NCBI GenBank assembly: GCA_038259365.1
Contig: JBBSOW010000097.1
Coordinates: 1-11,719, forward strand
From: JBBSOW01 sp038259365
GTDB taxonomy: Bacteria; Actinomycetota; Actinomycetes; Propionibacteriales; Propionibacteriaceae
Direction of reading: 5' to 3'
DNA length: 11,719 bases
Position numbers and translations under genes: made by a program. Shown piece after piece: positions 1 to 7,129 of this stretch; position 1 is the first letter of the stretch, and each line of letters starts with the position of its first letter. The notes under the pieces are model-generated. The model saw only the letters and a program-made list of their open reading frames with translations, was not told where the DNA came from and did no database searches.

Positions 1-3
1 ATT

Positions 4-80
4 TGGTAGCGGGGACAGGATTTGAACCTGTGACCTCTGGGTTATGAGCCCAGCGAGCTACCGAGCTGCTCCACCCCGCG
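4..80 (-). tRNA. Initiator tRNA-fMet (anticodon CAT)
   Basis: Read on the minus strand, the segment folds into a complete 77-nt cloverleaf with the 3' CCA encoded. The acceptor arm is CGCGGGG/CCCCGCT, the anticodon stem is CTGGG/CCCAG around the loop CTCATAA, and the T arm is ACAGG/CCTGT around TTCAAAT. Two initiator hallmarks are visible. The first base pair of the acceptor stem is a mismatch (C1 opposite U72), and the anticodon stem ends in three G:C pairs (GGG/CCC). Together these separate the initiator from elongator tRNA-Met. The C1:U72 mismatch, where E. coli has C1:A72, is known from other actinobacteria. The tRNA is charged with Met, formylated, and starts translation. A promoter lies just upstream; the 3' trailer and terminator fall outside the window. 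Confidence 0.97.
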
Positions 81-92
81 TCGCTGAAAGAA

Positions 93-121
93 ACACTAGT
101 AGAGAGTGGCCCAGAACCCAA
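93..121 (-). promoter_or_regulatory. Probable promoter of the tRNA-fMet gene
   Basis: On the minus strand, TTGGGT (116-121) and TAGTGT (93-98) are separated by exactly 17 bp, matching a housekeeping -35/-10 layout (TTG conserved; TA...T conserved). The predicted transcript start, 6-8 nt further, falls near position 85-87, giving a leader of only about 5-7 nt before the mature 5' end at 80. That is normal for a singly transcribed tRNA gene. The call rests on hexamer match and spacing only. Confidence 0.55.
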
Positions 122-354
122 ATCAGAGATGAATCGGGTGATCGGATGCATTTTTCACGCCAGAAGGTCCAAAAGTCCGCCCAATGTTTCGATAAGACTT
201 CGGAGCCGCAGGGTCGACCCCCTTGGACTCCAAAACAAGAACGGCGAAGACGGCCTGGGTGGTCGAGACGGTCAGGAGCACGCGATCGTCGGGCAGGCGC
301 GGCAACCCGTTTTCGCTCGATACTGAGACCGGGTGGCGGCGGCCTAGCCTTTCG
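122..354. other. Region of about 230 bp without a supported gene
   Basis: No convincing gene, RNA or terminator is seen between the tRNA promoter and the end of the FUSC gene. On the minus strand one frame stays open from inside the FUSC gene to a TGA at 123-125. Its part from a GTG at 281 would encode 52 residues with a hydrophobic stretch (VSTTQAVFAVLVLES). The codons of the upstream half end mostly in G or C, while the last third is AT-richer and looks non-coding. No Shine-Dalgarno precedes that GTG. It could be a small gene, a decayed gene end, or chance in high-GC DNA. Confidence 0.3.
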
Positions 355-1518
355 CTAGTCGATGTCGGGGATGAGATCGCGGGCGTCGGAATAGCTGAGC
401 CCGGACAGATGAAGCAGATCGGCAAGCATCGAGCGCACCTGGGCGAGCACGACGATGGAGGACAAGGAGCCGTCCAAGCCGATGCTCGAGGTGTGCCGGG
501 CCAGCCGCACGATCCGGCCCTGCGCGGAGACGGGAAGCCGGCGTTCGTACAGCTCATGCGCCATGGACCGGACGATGTCGGCCAGCTCGGCGAGGATGTC
601 GCGGTGGGTGGTGGGGGCCACCTCGAGGTGGTACGTGGCGATAACGACCCGGCGCACCAAGACCCGGAGGTTGCGGGTGAGCCGATCCAGCGGGTTGTAC
701 AGGGCGGCGATCGACTGCATCGGCACCCGCTGCTTGGGCGCGAACGGGGAGTAGCGCACCACCGCCATGCCCTCGTCGTTGGCGCTCTTGAGTTCGTTCA
801 GCTGGTGCTCTGCGGCGGTGGCCCGCTGCAACGCCACCATGGCGGCGTCCTCGTCTCCGGTGGCGAACGCGTCCAACGTCGACTCCAGCGTGGCCGCCAC
901 CTCACTGAGCGCCGCGGCGGCCAGCAGCCGTGGCCGCACCAGGGGAGCGCTGGGTGCGACCGTGGTGACGATGAGCGCCAGGGCAACCCCGATGACCGCG
1001 TCGAGCCAGCGGCTGACGCCCTGGGAGGCCATGGGCAGCAGGGTCACGACGATGGCCGCCTGCACACCCGCCTGGGTGATCATGAGGTTCCGCGCCCCCA
1101 CCAGCGTCGCCAGCGACATCGCGATGGCGATCACCACAGTGACCTGCCAGACCCCGCTGCCGAAGGCGACGACGAACAGATCGCCGACCAGCACCCCCAG
1201 CGCCGCGCCGAAGCCGATCTCGACGCCCCTGCTGAGGCGCTGACCGAAGCTGAATCCCAAGGTGATGATGGCCGCGATCGGCGCAAAGAACGGGTTCGGG
1301 TGCTCCAGCAACGATCCGGCCAGCCACCACGCCAGCCCCGCGGTGATCGCGCACTGCGCGATCATGAAGCCGCGGAATCGCAGCCGGCGGATCCGCTTGC
1401 GCACCGAGGCGGAACTCACCCGCGCGGTCTGCTCGCTGAGATCGTAGGTCTTGAGCATGGCCCTCTGCAGGGCCCGGCGAGCATCCATGCCTGCCATTGT
1501 GCCGGGTTCGACGGGCAT
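355..1518 (-). CDS. FUSC-family integral membrane protein (aromatic-acid exporter-like)
   Basis: A 387-residue membrane protein. After a basic N-terminal segment (about residues 12-48, including VRKRIRRLRFR) come roughly six hydrophobic spans between residues 49 and 190 (near 49-68, 77-93, 100-120, 124-140, 145-164 and 170-190). A long helical, mainly cytoplasmic C-terminal half follows. Motifs typical of the FUSC / fusaric-acid-resistance fold are visible: NPFFAPIAAIITLGFSFGQR (residues 75-94), in the position of the usual W-a-p-i-t-a-l/g-R-l segment, and the GFGAALGVLVGDL helix. Relatives include YtjA/AaeB-like exporters, but the substrate cannot be read from sequence and no neighbour suggests one. 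The start is uncertain: ATGs at 1518, 1497 and 1488 all have weak Shine-Dalgarno matches, and the protein from 1488 (MDARRAL...) is equally plausible. The gene is divergent from the SpoIID-like gene across 153 bp. I see no terminator after its stop. Confidence 0.85.
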   Translation of the reverse strand: MPVEPGTMAGMDARRALQRAMLKTYDLSEQTARVSSASVRKRIRRLRFRGFMIAQCAITAGLAWWLAGSLLEHPNPFFAPIAAIITLGFSFGQRLSRGVEIGFGAALGVLVGDLFVVAFGSGVWQVTVVIAIAMSLATLVGARNLMITQAGVQAAIVVTLLPMASQGVSRWLDAVIGVALALIVTTVAPSAPLVRPRLLAAAALSEVAATLESTLDAFATGDEDAAMVALQRATAAEHQLNELKSANDEGMAVVRYSPFAPKQRVPMQSIAALYNPLDRLTRNLRVLVRRVVIATYHLEVAPTTHRDILAELADIVRSMAHELYERRLPVSAQGRIVRLARHTSSIGLDGSLSSIVVLAQVRSMLADLLHLSGLSYSDARDLIPDID

Positions 1519-1605
1519 CCCGGCAGTTCGGAACCCTCGACCAGGACATAAGACTTTGCTTTGGACTGGCGTGGCGCGCCTTCGTTAGCGCAAGATACTG
1601 CCACC

Positions 1606-1666
1606 GGGGGGTGAATCCCGATCTCGCGCGATGATCAATAGTCGTGGGGATCCCTTACCTCTAAGG
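1606..1666 (+). promoter_or_regulatory. Structured leader with a Shine-Dalgarno-masking hairpin
   Basis: The Shine-Dalgarno of the SpoIID-like gene (TAAGG, 1662-1666, five nt before the ATG) is the 3' arm of a hairpin. CCTTA (1653-1657) pairs with it around the loop CCTC. Further upstream, ATCCC (1615-1619) can pair with GGGAT (1647-1651), enclosing 27 nt. The segment GGGGTGAATCC (1608-1618) and the TTACCTCTAAG hairpin resemble two conserved elements of the c-di-AMP (ydaO-yuaA) riboswitch, GGGGTGAATC and the GCTAACCTCGTAGGC hairpin. The spacing is shorter than usual and I cannot lay out the full two-lobed aptamer. The hairpin is seen directly; a regulatory role is inference. Confidence 0.35.
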
Positions 1667-1671
1667 CAACC

Positions 1672-2910
1672 ATGACGACTCCCTTCGGCACCCACCTGCG
1701 CCGTCTCACTACCGCCGCGGCGACCGCGCTCATCGCCAGCAGCCTCGTGGCCGCCCCGGCCTCGGCCGATTCCACCGTGCCGGTGAAGAACGGCTCGATC
1801 ACGGTCAAGGGAACGGGTTACGGCCACGGCTGGGGGATGTCCCAGTGGGGCGCCTACGGTGCCGCCAAGAAGGGGCTGAGCTACGCCAAGATCCTCGGCT
1901 TCTACTACCCCGGCACCACGCAAAGCACCACCAAGAGCACCCACATGCGGGTCTGGTTGTCTGTCGATAACGATGGCGATCTGCGGGTCAAGCCATCCTC
2001 GGGCCTGCGGGTCTACAACGTGGGCACCAGCGCCTCCTACACCCTGCCGACCGGCAGCGCCTACCAGCAGTGGCGGATGGTCCGCTCCGGTTCGCGCTAC
2101 AAGCTGCAATACCTCGGCTCCAACGGCACGTGGAAGACGAAGTCTGCGCAGGGCATCAGCACCTCCAGGGCCTGGCGATTCGACAACAGGGCCAACGTGC
2201 TCAAGGTCGTGCTGCCCGGTGGTGCGGTGGGGGAGTTCCGCGGCCAGACCGGGCTCGTGCTCGGCGCCACCTCGACGAAGGTCGTCAACCGGTTGCCGCT
2301 GGATCAGTACGTGCAGGCCGTCGTGCCCGCCGAGATGCCCACCTCCTGGCACCTCGAGGCGGTCAAGGCCCAGAGCGTGGCGGCGCGCACCTACGCCCTG
2401 CGCAGCGCGCAATACCAGGCGCCGAGTTCGGGCTATGAGGTGTGCGACACCATCTCCTGCCAGGTGTACCGCGGGATCGCGCAGACCTCGGCGAGCGGGT
2501 CCCGCCGGGTCTACGAGGACAGCCGCGGCAACCAGGCCACCACCGCGAGTGCCCGCAAGATCCTCACCTACCGGGGTTCCATCGCGCTCAGCCAGTTCTC
2601 CGCCTCCAACGGCGGGGCGGTCGCCGGTGGATCACAGCCCTATCAGAAGGCCAAGCTCGACCCCTACGACGGCGTGATGACAGATCAGCGGTGGTCCAAG
2701 AGGGTGAGCTCGGCCACCTTGACGAAGGCCTTCTCGGGCATCGGCACGATCACCAAGATCAGGGTGAGCAAGCGGGACGGAAACGGTGCCTACGGTGGCC
2801 GGGCGACGTCGGTGAAGATCTATGGCACCAAGGGCAGCAAGACGGTCTCGGGTACCAGCTTCCGGTGGGCGCTCTCGCTGCGATCGGAGCTGGCCTACCT
2901 CACCAGTTGA
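1672..2910 (+). CDS. Secreted SpoIID/LytB-domain protein (cell-wall, lytic-transglycosylase-like)
   Basis: A 412-residue exported protein. A Sec signal peptide covers about residues 1-32 (basic HLRR, hydrophobic core, cleavage after APASA). The SpoIID/LytB domain follows: LPLDQYVQAVVPAEMPTSW with the presumed catalytic Glu221, then EAVKAQSVAARTYAL, CDTISCQVYRG (Cys258 and Cys263), and FSASNGG (309-315). In B. subtilis SpoIID this domain cuts glycan strands denuded of stem peptides. The GYGHGWGMSQWGAYG motif, near the C-terminus in Bacillus SpoIID, is at residues 49-63 here, just after the signal peptide, followed by a YAKILGFYYPGT segment. This arrangement is common in actinobacterial members, which do not make endospores, so a role in wall remodelling is inferred. 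The start is set by AAGG five nt upstream, and that site is masked by a hairpin. The gene is divergent from the FUSC gene and is followed by a 91-bp gap with inverted repeats. Confidence 0.9.
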   Translation: MTTPFGTHLRRLTTAAATALIASSLVAAPASADSTVPVKNGSITVKGTGYGHGWGMSQWGAYGAAKKGLSYAKILGFYYPGTTQSTTKSTHMRVWLSVDNDGDLRVKPSSGLRVYNVGTSASYTLPTGSAYQQWRMVRSGSRYKLQYLGSNGTWKTKSAQGISTSRAWRFDNRANVLKVVLPGGAVGEFRGQTGLVLGATSTKVVNRLPLDQYVQAVVPAEMPTSWHLEAVKAQSVAARTYALRSAQYQAPSSGYEVCDTISCQVYRGIAQTSASGSRRVYEDSRGNQATTASARKILTYRGSIALSQFSASNGGAVAGGSQPYQKAKLDPYDGVMTDQRWSKRVSSATLTKAFSGIGTITKIRVSKRDGNGAYGGRATSVKIYGTKGSKTVSGTSFRWALSLRSELAYLTS

Positions 2911-2950
2911 GCCGCGCCGCGTGGGCAGAACCTGTCGTTGCGAGGTAACG

Positions 2951-2974
2951 ATTGACGGGCAGAATCCCGTCAAT
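2951..2974. promoter_or_regulatory. Perfect 9-bp inverted repeat ahead of the importer operon
   Basis: ATTGACGGG (2951-2959) and CCCGTCAAT (2966-2974) are perfect inverted copies around the six bases CAGAAT. The repeat lies 27 bp before the GTG of the lipoprotein gene and 40 bp after the SpoIID stop. A possible promoter, TTGCGA (2938-2943), 16 bp, CAGAAT (2960-2965), would place the -10 exactly between the two arms, as in a repressor operator. It could instead be the hairpin of a terminator for the upstream gene, but no T-run directly follows it. Confidence 0.5.
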
Positions 2975-2989
2975 GCCCCGCCTGGCATT
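2972..2989. repeat. Second, overlapping 6-bp inverted repeat
   Basis: AATGCC (2972-2977) and GGCATT (2984-2989) form a perfect 6-bp dyad around CCGCCT. It shares three bases with the preceding 9-bp repeat, so the two hairpins could not both form fully. It is followed by a loosely T-rich stretch (ATCGTTGTT), so a weak terminator for the SpoIID-like gene is possible. It also covers the -10-like CATTAT (2986-2991) that sits 10 nt before the lipoprotein start codon. Confidence 0.35.
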
Positions 2990-3001
2990 ATCGTTGTTCG
3001 C

Positions 3002-4528
3002 GTGATCACACACTCCGGCGTCGTGCGCCGCCCGGCCGCGAGGTGGGTGGCGGCCCTCTTGGGGCTCGCCATGCTGCTGACCGGTTGCACCCAAACCGAC
3101 GGGCCGGGCGAGGGGCCGGCGCTGAAGACCTTGGTGGTGGGGGCCACCGCGCAGCCGCCGACGATGGACGCCGCGGCCAACGACGCGGCGGCGATCTCGC
3201 AGGTGCTGCTCTACAACGTCTACGAGACCCTGGTCAAGCTCGACAACGAGGGCAACATCCAGCCGCTCCTGGCCAACCGCTACGACGTCTCCGGCGACCG
3301 GCTGACTTACACCTTCCAGCTGGACCCTAAAGCGAAGTTCGCCAGCGGTCGCGACGTGCAGGCCGCCGACGTGGTGTTCAGCATCCAGCGGCTGAAGAAC
3401 AAGGACACCATCACCAAGCTCAGGGATCAGATGGCGGTAGTCAAGAAGGCCCGGGCAGTGGACGAGAAGACGGTCGAGGTGGTGTTGAAGCGGCCCTCGA
3501 ACGCCTGGCTTTTCGACATGACCTCCACCGCCGGGATGGTGATCGATTCCAAGGCCGAGGTCGATCTGGCCACCCAGACGGCGGGCTCGGGCCCCTACGA
3601 GCTCAAACAGTGGAACCAGGGCTCCAGCGTCGTGTTGGGCAAGAACACCGACTACTGGGCCACCCCGGCGCGCTTCGACGAGGTCACGTTCTCCTACTTC
3701 TCCGACGCGAACGCCGAGAACGCCGCCATGCTCGCGGGCCAGCTCGACATCATCTCCAACGTCCAGGCGCCCCAGGCCCTCGATCAGTTCAGCGACTCGA
3801 GCCGGTTCAACGTCATCGAAGGCACCACGAACGGTGAGGTGGTGCTGTCGTTCAACAACGAGTCCAAGGGCCTGCGGGACAAACGGGTCCGCCAGGCGAT
3901 CAACTACGCGATCGATCGCCAAGGCCTCGTGGACACGGTCTGGGCCGGGCACGGCCAGCTCATCGGCTCCATGGTCGCGCCGACCGACCCGTGGTATGAG
4001 GATCTGTCCGGAACCTACCCCTACGATCCGGCCAAGGCGAAGAAGCTCCTGGCCGAGGCGGGTTTCGACAAGGGCCTCAAGCTGCGGCTGCGGCTCCCGA
4101 CGCTGCCCTACGCGACCGCGTCGGGGCAGTACGTCGCCAGCCAGCTCAAGGAGGTGGGCATCGACGTGCAGATCGACGAGCTGGAGTTCCCCTCGCGCTG
4201 GATCGATCAGGTGCTGATCAAGGCCAACTACGACATGTCGATCGTCGCCCACGTGGAATCGCGCGACATCGTCCGCTTCGCCGATCCCGAGTACTACTTC
4301 CGCTACGACAACCCGAAGTTCCAGGCGCTGATCAAGCAGGCGGACAGGGCGAGCCCGGACGAGTACGTGGCCAAGATGGCGGAGGCGGCGAGGATGCTGG
4401 CCGCCGACGCCGCCGCCGACTGGCTGTTCCTGCTGCCCAACCTGGTGGTGAGCAAAACCGAGGTCACCGGCATCGCGCCCAACTCGGTCTCCCTCAGCTT
4501 CGATCTGACGACGATCGCGAAGCGGTGA
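3002..4528 (+). CDS. ABC importer substrate-binding lipoprotein (peptide/nickel family, SBP_bac_5)
   Basis: A 508-residue extracytoplasmic solute-binding protein. From the chosen GTG it has a lipoprotein signal: basic segment RRPAAR, hydrophobic WVAALLGLAML, and lipobox LTGC with the lipidated Cys29. The mature protein opens with TLVVGATAQPPTMDAAANDA and continues through QVLLYNVYETLVKLDNEG, FASGRDVQAADVVFS, AGSGPYEL, KRVRQAINYAIDRQGLV and YPYDPAKAKKLLAEAGF. These are the order and motifs of family-5 (DppA/OppA/NikA-like) binding proteins. The ligand cannot be named: oligopeptides are most likely, nickel chelates or others possible. The frame is open back to an ATG at 2822 inside the SpoIID gene, but that would bury the signal peptide behind about 60 residues. 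GTG 3002 has no Shine-Dalgarno; GTG 3023 would also leave an intact lipoprotein signal. It is the first gene of the operon and overlaps the next by 4 nt. Confidence 0.92.
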   Translation: MITHSGVVRRPAARWVAALLGLAMLLTGCTQTDGPGEGPALKTLVVGATAQPPTMDAAANDAAAISQVLLYNVYETLVKLDNEGNIQPLLANRYDVSGDRLTYTFQLDPKAKFASGRDVQAADVVFSIQRLKNKDTITKLRDQMAVVKKARAVDEKTVEVVLKRPSNAWLFDMTSTAGMVIDSKAEVDLATQTAGSGPYELKQWNQGSSVVLGKNTDYWATPARFDEVTFSYFSDANAENAAMLAGQLDIISNVQAPQALDQFSDSSRFNVIEGTTNGEVVLSFNNESKGLRDKRVRQAINYAIDRQGLVDTVWAGHGQLIGSMVAPTDPWYEDLSGTYPYDPAKAKKLLAEAGFDKGLKLRLRLPTLPYATASGQYVASQLKEVGIDVQIDELEFPSRWIDQVLIKANYDMSIVAHVESRDIVRFADPEYYFRYDNPKFQALIKQADRASPDEYVAKMAEAARMLAADAAADWLFLLPNLVVSKTEVTGIAPNSVSLSFDLTTIAKR

Positions 4529-5493
4529 TCCGGTACGCGCTGAGGAGGCTGTCGATCTTTGTGATCAGCCTGTTGAGCGCGTCGGTCCTCGTTTTCGTGG
4601 TGTGCTCCTTGCTGCCGGGCGACGTCGCCCAGGTGATCCTGGGGCAAAACGCCGATCCCGCCTCGGTGAACGCGCTTCGCGAACGGTTGGGCCTGGATCG
4701 GCCGCCGTCGACGCGCTACCTGGACTGGCTCGGCGGGATGGCGCGGGGCGACTTCGGGCGTTCGATGCTCACCGACCAGCACGTCAGCAACCTCATCGCC
4801 CCACGGCTGGGCGTCACCGCCTCTCTCGTCGGCCTGTCCATGGTGCTGGCGATCCTGGTGGCCGTCCCGTTCGGGCTGCACGCGGCGCTGCGACGCCGGC
4901 GTCTCGACGGGTTCGCCAGCTCGGCGATGAGCCAGCTCGGCCTCGCCGTCCCCGCCTTCTGGGCGGGTATCCTCATGGTCTGGGCGTTCGCAGTGTGGCT
5001 GCGCTGGCTGCCCGCCGGCGGTTACGTGCCGCTCACCGATAACCCGCGACAGTGGGCGCGGCACCTGGTGTTGCCCGTCGTGGCGCTCGCCATCGTCCAG
5101 GCCTCCGTGCTGGCCCGCTACGTCCGCTCCGCCATCATCGAGGTGCTGCACGAGGACTACTACCGCACCGCCCGGGCCGTGGGTTGGGGCCAACTGTCCG
5201 CGCTGGCCCGGCACGGGCTGCGCAACGCCGCCCTGTCGGTGGTCACCATCGTCGGCCTGCAGCTGGCCACCCTGCTCGTCGGCGCCATCGTCATCGAGTC
5301 CGTCTTCGCCCTCCCCGGGCTCGGGGCCCTGTTGTTGACGGCGGTGAGCCAGCGGGATCTGATGATCGTGCAGGGGGTGGTCATGCTGCTGGTGTTCGCC
5401 GTGCTGGTGATCAACGCCGCCGTCGACCTGTCCTACCTGGCCATCGATCCCCGATTGCGCGCCGGCGTGGCGCCAGCGGGAGCCAAGCGATGA
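4525..5493 (+). CDS. ABC importer permease, DppB/OppB type
   Basis: A 322-residue inner-membrane subunit with about six hydrophobic spans (near residues 10-30, 97-119, 138-160, 181-200, 237-257 and 282-305). It shows the typical N-terminal MIRYALRRL, the periplasmic segment LRERLGLDRPPSTRYLDWLGGMARGDFGRSM, and the cytoplasmic EAA loop EDYYRTARAVGWGQLSALARHGLRN (210-234) that docks onto the ATPase. VIESVFALPGLG (256-267) is also typical. It begins at a GTG overlapping the TGA of the lipoprotein gene (GTGA, 4525-4528), so translation is probably coupled. It ends in an ATGA overlap with the second permease. It would form the heterodimeric membrane channel with that protein. Confidence 0.93.
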   Translation: MIRYALRRLSIFVISLLSASVLVFVVCSLLPGDVAQVILGQNADPASVNALRERLGLDRPPSTRYLDWLGGMARGDFGRSMLTDQHVSNLIAPRLGVTASLVGLSMVLAILVAVPFGLHAALRRRRLDGFASSAMSQLGLAVPAFWAGILMVWAFAVWLRWLPAGGYVPLTDNPRQWARHLVLPVVALAIVQASVLARYVRSAIIEVLHEDYYRTARAVGWGQLSALARHGLRNAALSVVTIVGLQLATLLVGAIVIESVFALPGLGALLLTAVSQRDLMIVQGVVMLLVFAVLVINAAVDLSYLAIDPRLRAGVAPAGAKR

Positions 5494-6305
5494 AGCGGCT
5501 ACCCCTGATCGCCGGCGGGCTGGGGGTCGCCCTCGTCGTCGTGGTGGCGCTCGTCTCGTTCTTCTGGACCCCGTTCGATCCCACCCTGGTGCTGCCCGGC
5601 AATCGACTCGTCGAGCCGAGCTGGCCGCACCTGCTGGGCACCGACGGCTTCGGCATCGATATCGCCTCGCGCATCATGGTCGGCGCCCGAACCTGTCTGC
5701 TCGTGGGCATCGTGGCGGTTTCCATCGCGCTCGTGATCGGCGTTCCGCTGGGGCTGATCGCCGGCATGAGCGGGGGTTGGCTGGGGGAGTTGATCATGCG
5801 GGCGAGCGACATCCTCTACGCCTTCCCCGCCCTGTTGCTGGCGATCCTGCTGGCGGCGGCCTTCGGCGGTTCGACGTGGACGGCGATGACCGCGATCGGC
5901 GTCGCCGCCGTCCCCGCCTTCGCCCGCGTCGCCCGAGCCGGCGCCCTGCAGGTGATGGCGGCCGACTACGTCACCGCGGCCCGCTCCTGCGGCACCGGCC
6001 GCCTCGCCATCGCCACCCGGCACGTGCTGCCCAACATCGCGCCCATCGTCGGGGTGCAGGCCTCGGTGGCGTTCGCCATCGCGATCCTGGCCGAGGCGGC
6101 GCTGTCCTATCTCGGGCTCGGCACTCCGCCGCCGACGCCCACGTGGGGGCGGATGTTGCGCGACTCGCAGAACTATCTGTTCTCCGCTCCGCTGCTGGCG
6201 TTGTGGCCCGGCCTGGCCATCGCCTTCGCGGTGTTGGGGTTCAACCTGCTCGGCGACGGCCTGCGCGACCTGCTCGACCCACGACTGCGCGAGCAGGTGC
6301 GCTGA
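5490..6305 (+). CDS. ABC importer permease, DppC/OppC type
   Basis: A 271-residue inner-membrane subunit, near the usual length for the DppC type. It begins with a single N-terminal span (8-26), then the family motif WPHLLGTDGFGIDIASRIMVGAR (45-67). Further hydrophobic spans lie near 68-92, 108-127, 130-147, 188-208 and 232-254. The EAA loop is ADYVTAARSCGTGRLAIATRHVLPN (158-182), and AEAALSYLGLGTPPPTPTWG (201-220) and the C-terminal LLGDGLRDLLDPRLR are typical signatures. The ATG at 5490 overlaps the stop of the first permease by 4 nt (ATGA). The frame is open well upstream, but that is a shadow inside the first permease gene. The stop shares one base with the next start (TGATG). Confidence 0.93.
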   Translation: MKRLPLIAGGLGVALVVVVALVSFFWTPFDPTLVLPGNRLVEPSWPHLLGTDGFGIDIASRIMVGARTCLLVGIVAVSIALVIGVPLGLIAGMSGGWLGELIMRASDILYAFPALLLAILLAAAFGGSTWTAMTAIGVAAVPAFARVARAGALQVMAADYVTAARSCGTGRLAIATRHVLPNIAPIVGVQASVAFAIAILAEAALSYLGLGTPPPTPTWGRMLRDSQNYLFSAPLLALWPGLAIAFAVLGFNLLGDGLRDLLDPRLREQVR

Positions 6306-7129
6306 TGCTGAGCGTGAGTGATCTCTGCGTGCGTTTCGGCGCCCGCGAGCCGGTGGTCGAGGGAGTTTGCTTCGACCTCGCCGCCGGGGAGCGCCTCGGG
6401 CTGATCGGGGAGTCCGGATCGGGCAAGTCGGTGACTGCGCTGGCGATCATGGGTTTGCTCGCCGAGACCGCCCGGATATCGGGCTCGGTGCGGCTGCACG
6501 GGGAGGAACTCATCGGGTCGTCGGACGCGAGGATGCGGCACCGACGCGGTGATCAACTGTCGATGATCTTCCAGGAGCCGATGACCGCGCTCGATCCGAC
6601 CATGATCGTCGGCCGCCAGGTGGCCGAGGCGCGGCTGCTGCATTCCGATCAGCCTCGCCGGGAGGTGCGCGCCCGCGTGCAGGAGATCCTCGCGCAGGTC
6701 GGCCTGGCCGACCCGGACCGGGTGGCGCGCTCGTTTCCCCACCAGCTGTCCGGCGGGCAACGGCAGCGGGTCATCATCGCGATGGCGATCATCAACGCCC
6801 CCGATCTGGTGATCTGCGACGAGCCCACCACCGCCCTCGACGTCACCGTGCAGGCCAAGGTGTTGGCGCTGCTCGACCAGACCCTGACCGCCAGCGGGGC
6901 GGGCTGTCTGTTCATCTCCCACGATCTGGCCGTGGTCTCCCAGGTCTGTTCGCGGGTGCTGGTGATGCTGGAGGGGCGGGTCGTCGAACGGGGCCCCATC
7001 GAGCGGGTGCTGCGCGACCCCCAGCACCCCTATACCCGGGGCCTGGTGATGACGGCCCGGATCGACGCCGTGCCCGCGGGCGAACGGCTGCCGGTGATCT
7101 CGGACTTCTACGACGCCGGGCGAGCATGA
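6305..7129 (+). CDS. ABC importer ATPase, DppD/OppD type, short C-terminus
   Basis: A 274-residue nucleotide-binding subunit. All ABC motifs are intact: Walker A GESGSGKS (35-42), Q-loop Gln90 in IFQEPMTALDP, signature LSGGQ (148-152), Walker B LVICDE (168-173), D-loop TALD, and the switch His206 in ISHDLAVV. It couples ATP hydrolysis to transport by the two permeases. The family's C-terminal extension starts (PQHPYTRGL, 239-247) but stops early at ISDFYDAGRA. It therefore lacks the Cys-containing P-x-C-x-F-x-P-R-C tail of full-length DppD/OppD proteins (about 325-340 residues). This is nearer the length of NikD-like subunits. The ATG at 6305 overlaps the permease stop by 1 nt, and the 3' end overlaps the next gene by 4 nt (ATGA). 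Confidence 0.93.
   Translation: MLSVSDLCVRFGAREPVVEGVCFDLAAGERLGLIGESGSGKSVTALAIMGLLAETARISGSVRLHGEELIGSSDARMRHRRGDQLSMIFQEPMTALDPTMIVGRQVAEARLLHSDQPRREVRARVQEILAQVGLADPDRVARSFPHQLSGGQRQRVIIAMAIINAPDLVICDEPTTALDVTVQAKVLALLDQTLTASGAGCLFISHDLAVVSQVCSRVLVMLEGRVVERGPIERVLRDPQHPYTRGLVMTARIDAVPAGERLPVISDFYDAGRA

Noticed and set aside
223..1551. 442-codon open frame on the plus strand opposite the FUSC gene
   Set aside because: It is rich in Arg, Gly, His and Gln with no membrane or domain pattern, typical of an antisense shadow in high-GC DNA; the minus-strand frame gives a coherent six-span FUSC protein.
2822..3001. Upstream ATG extending the lipoprotein gene by 60 codons into the SpoIID-like gene
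   Set aside because: It would place about 60 non-signal residues before a textbook lipoprotein signal peptide and overlap the upstream gene by 89 nt; GTG 3002 or GTG 3023 is far more likely.
2900..4252. 450-codon open frame on the minus strand opposite the importer lipoprotein gene
   Set aside because: It is a shadow frame with repetitive His/Arg/Gly/Val composition and no recognisable motif; the plus-strand gene has a clear lipobox and SBP_bac_5 motifs.
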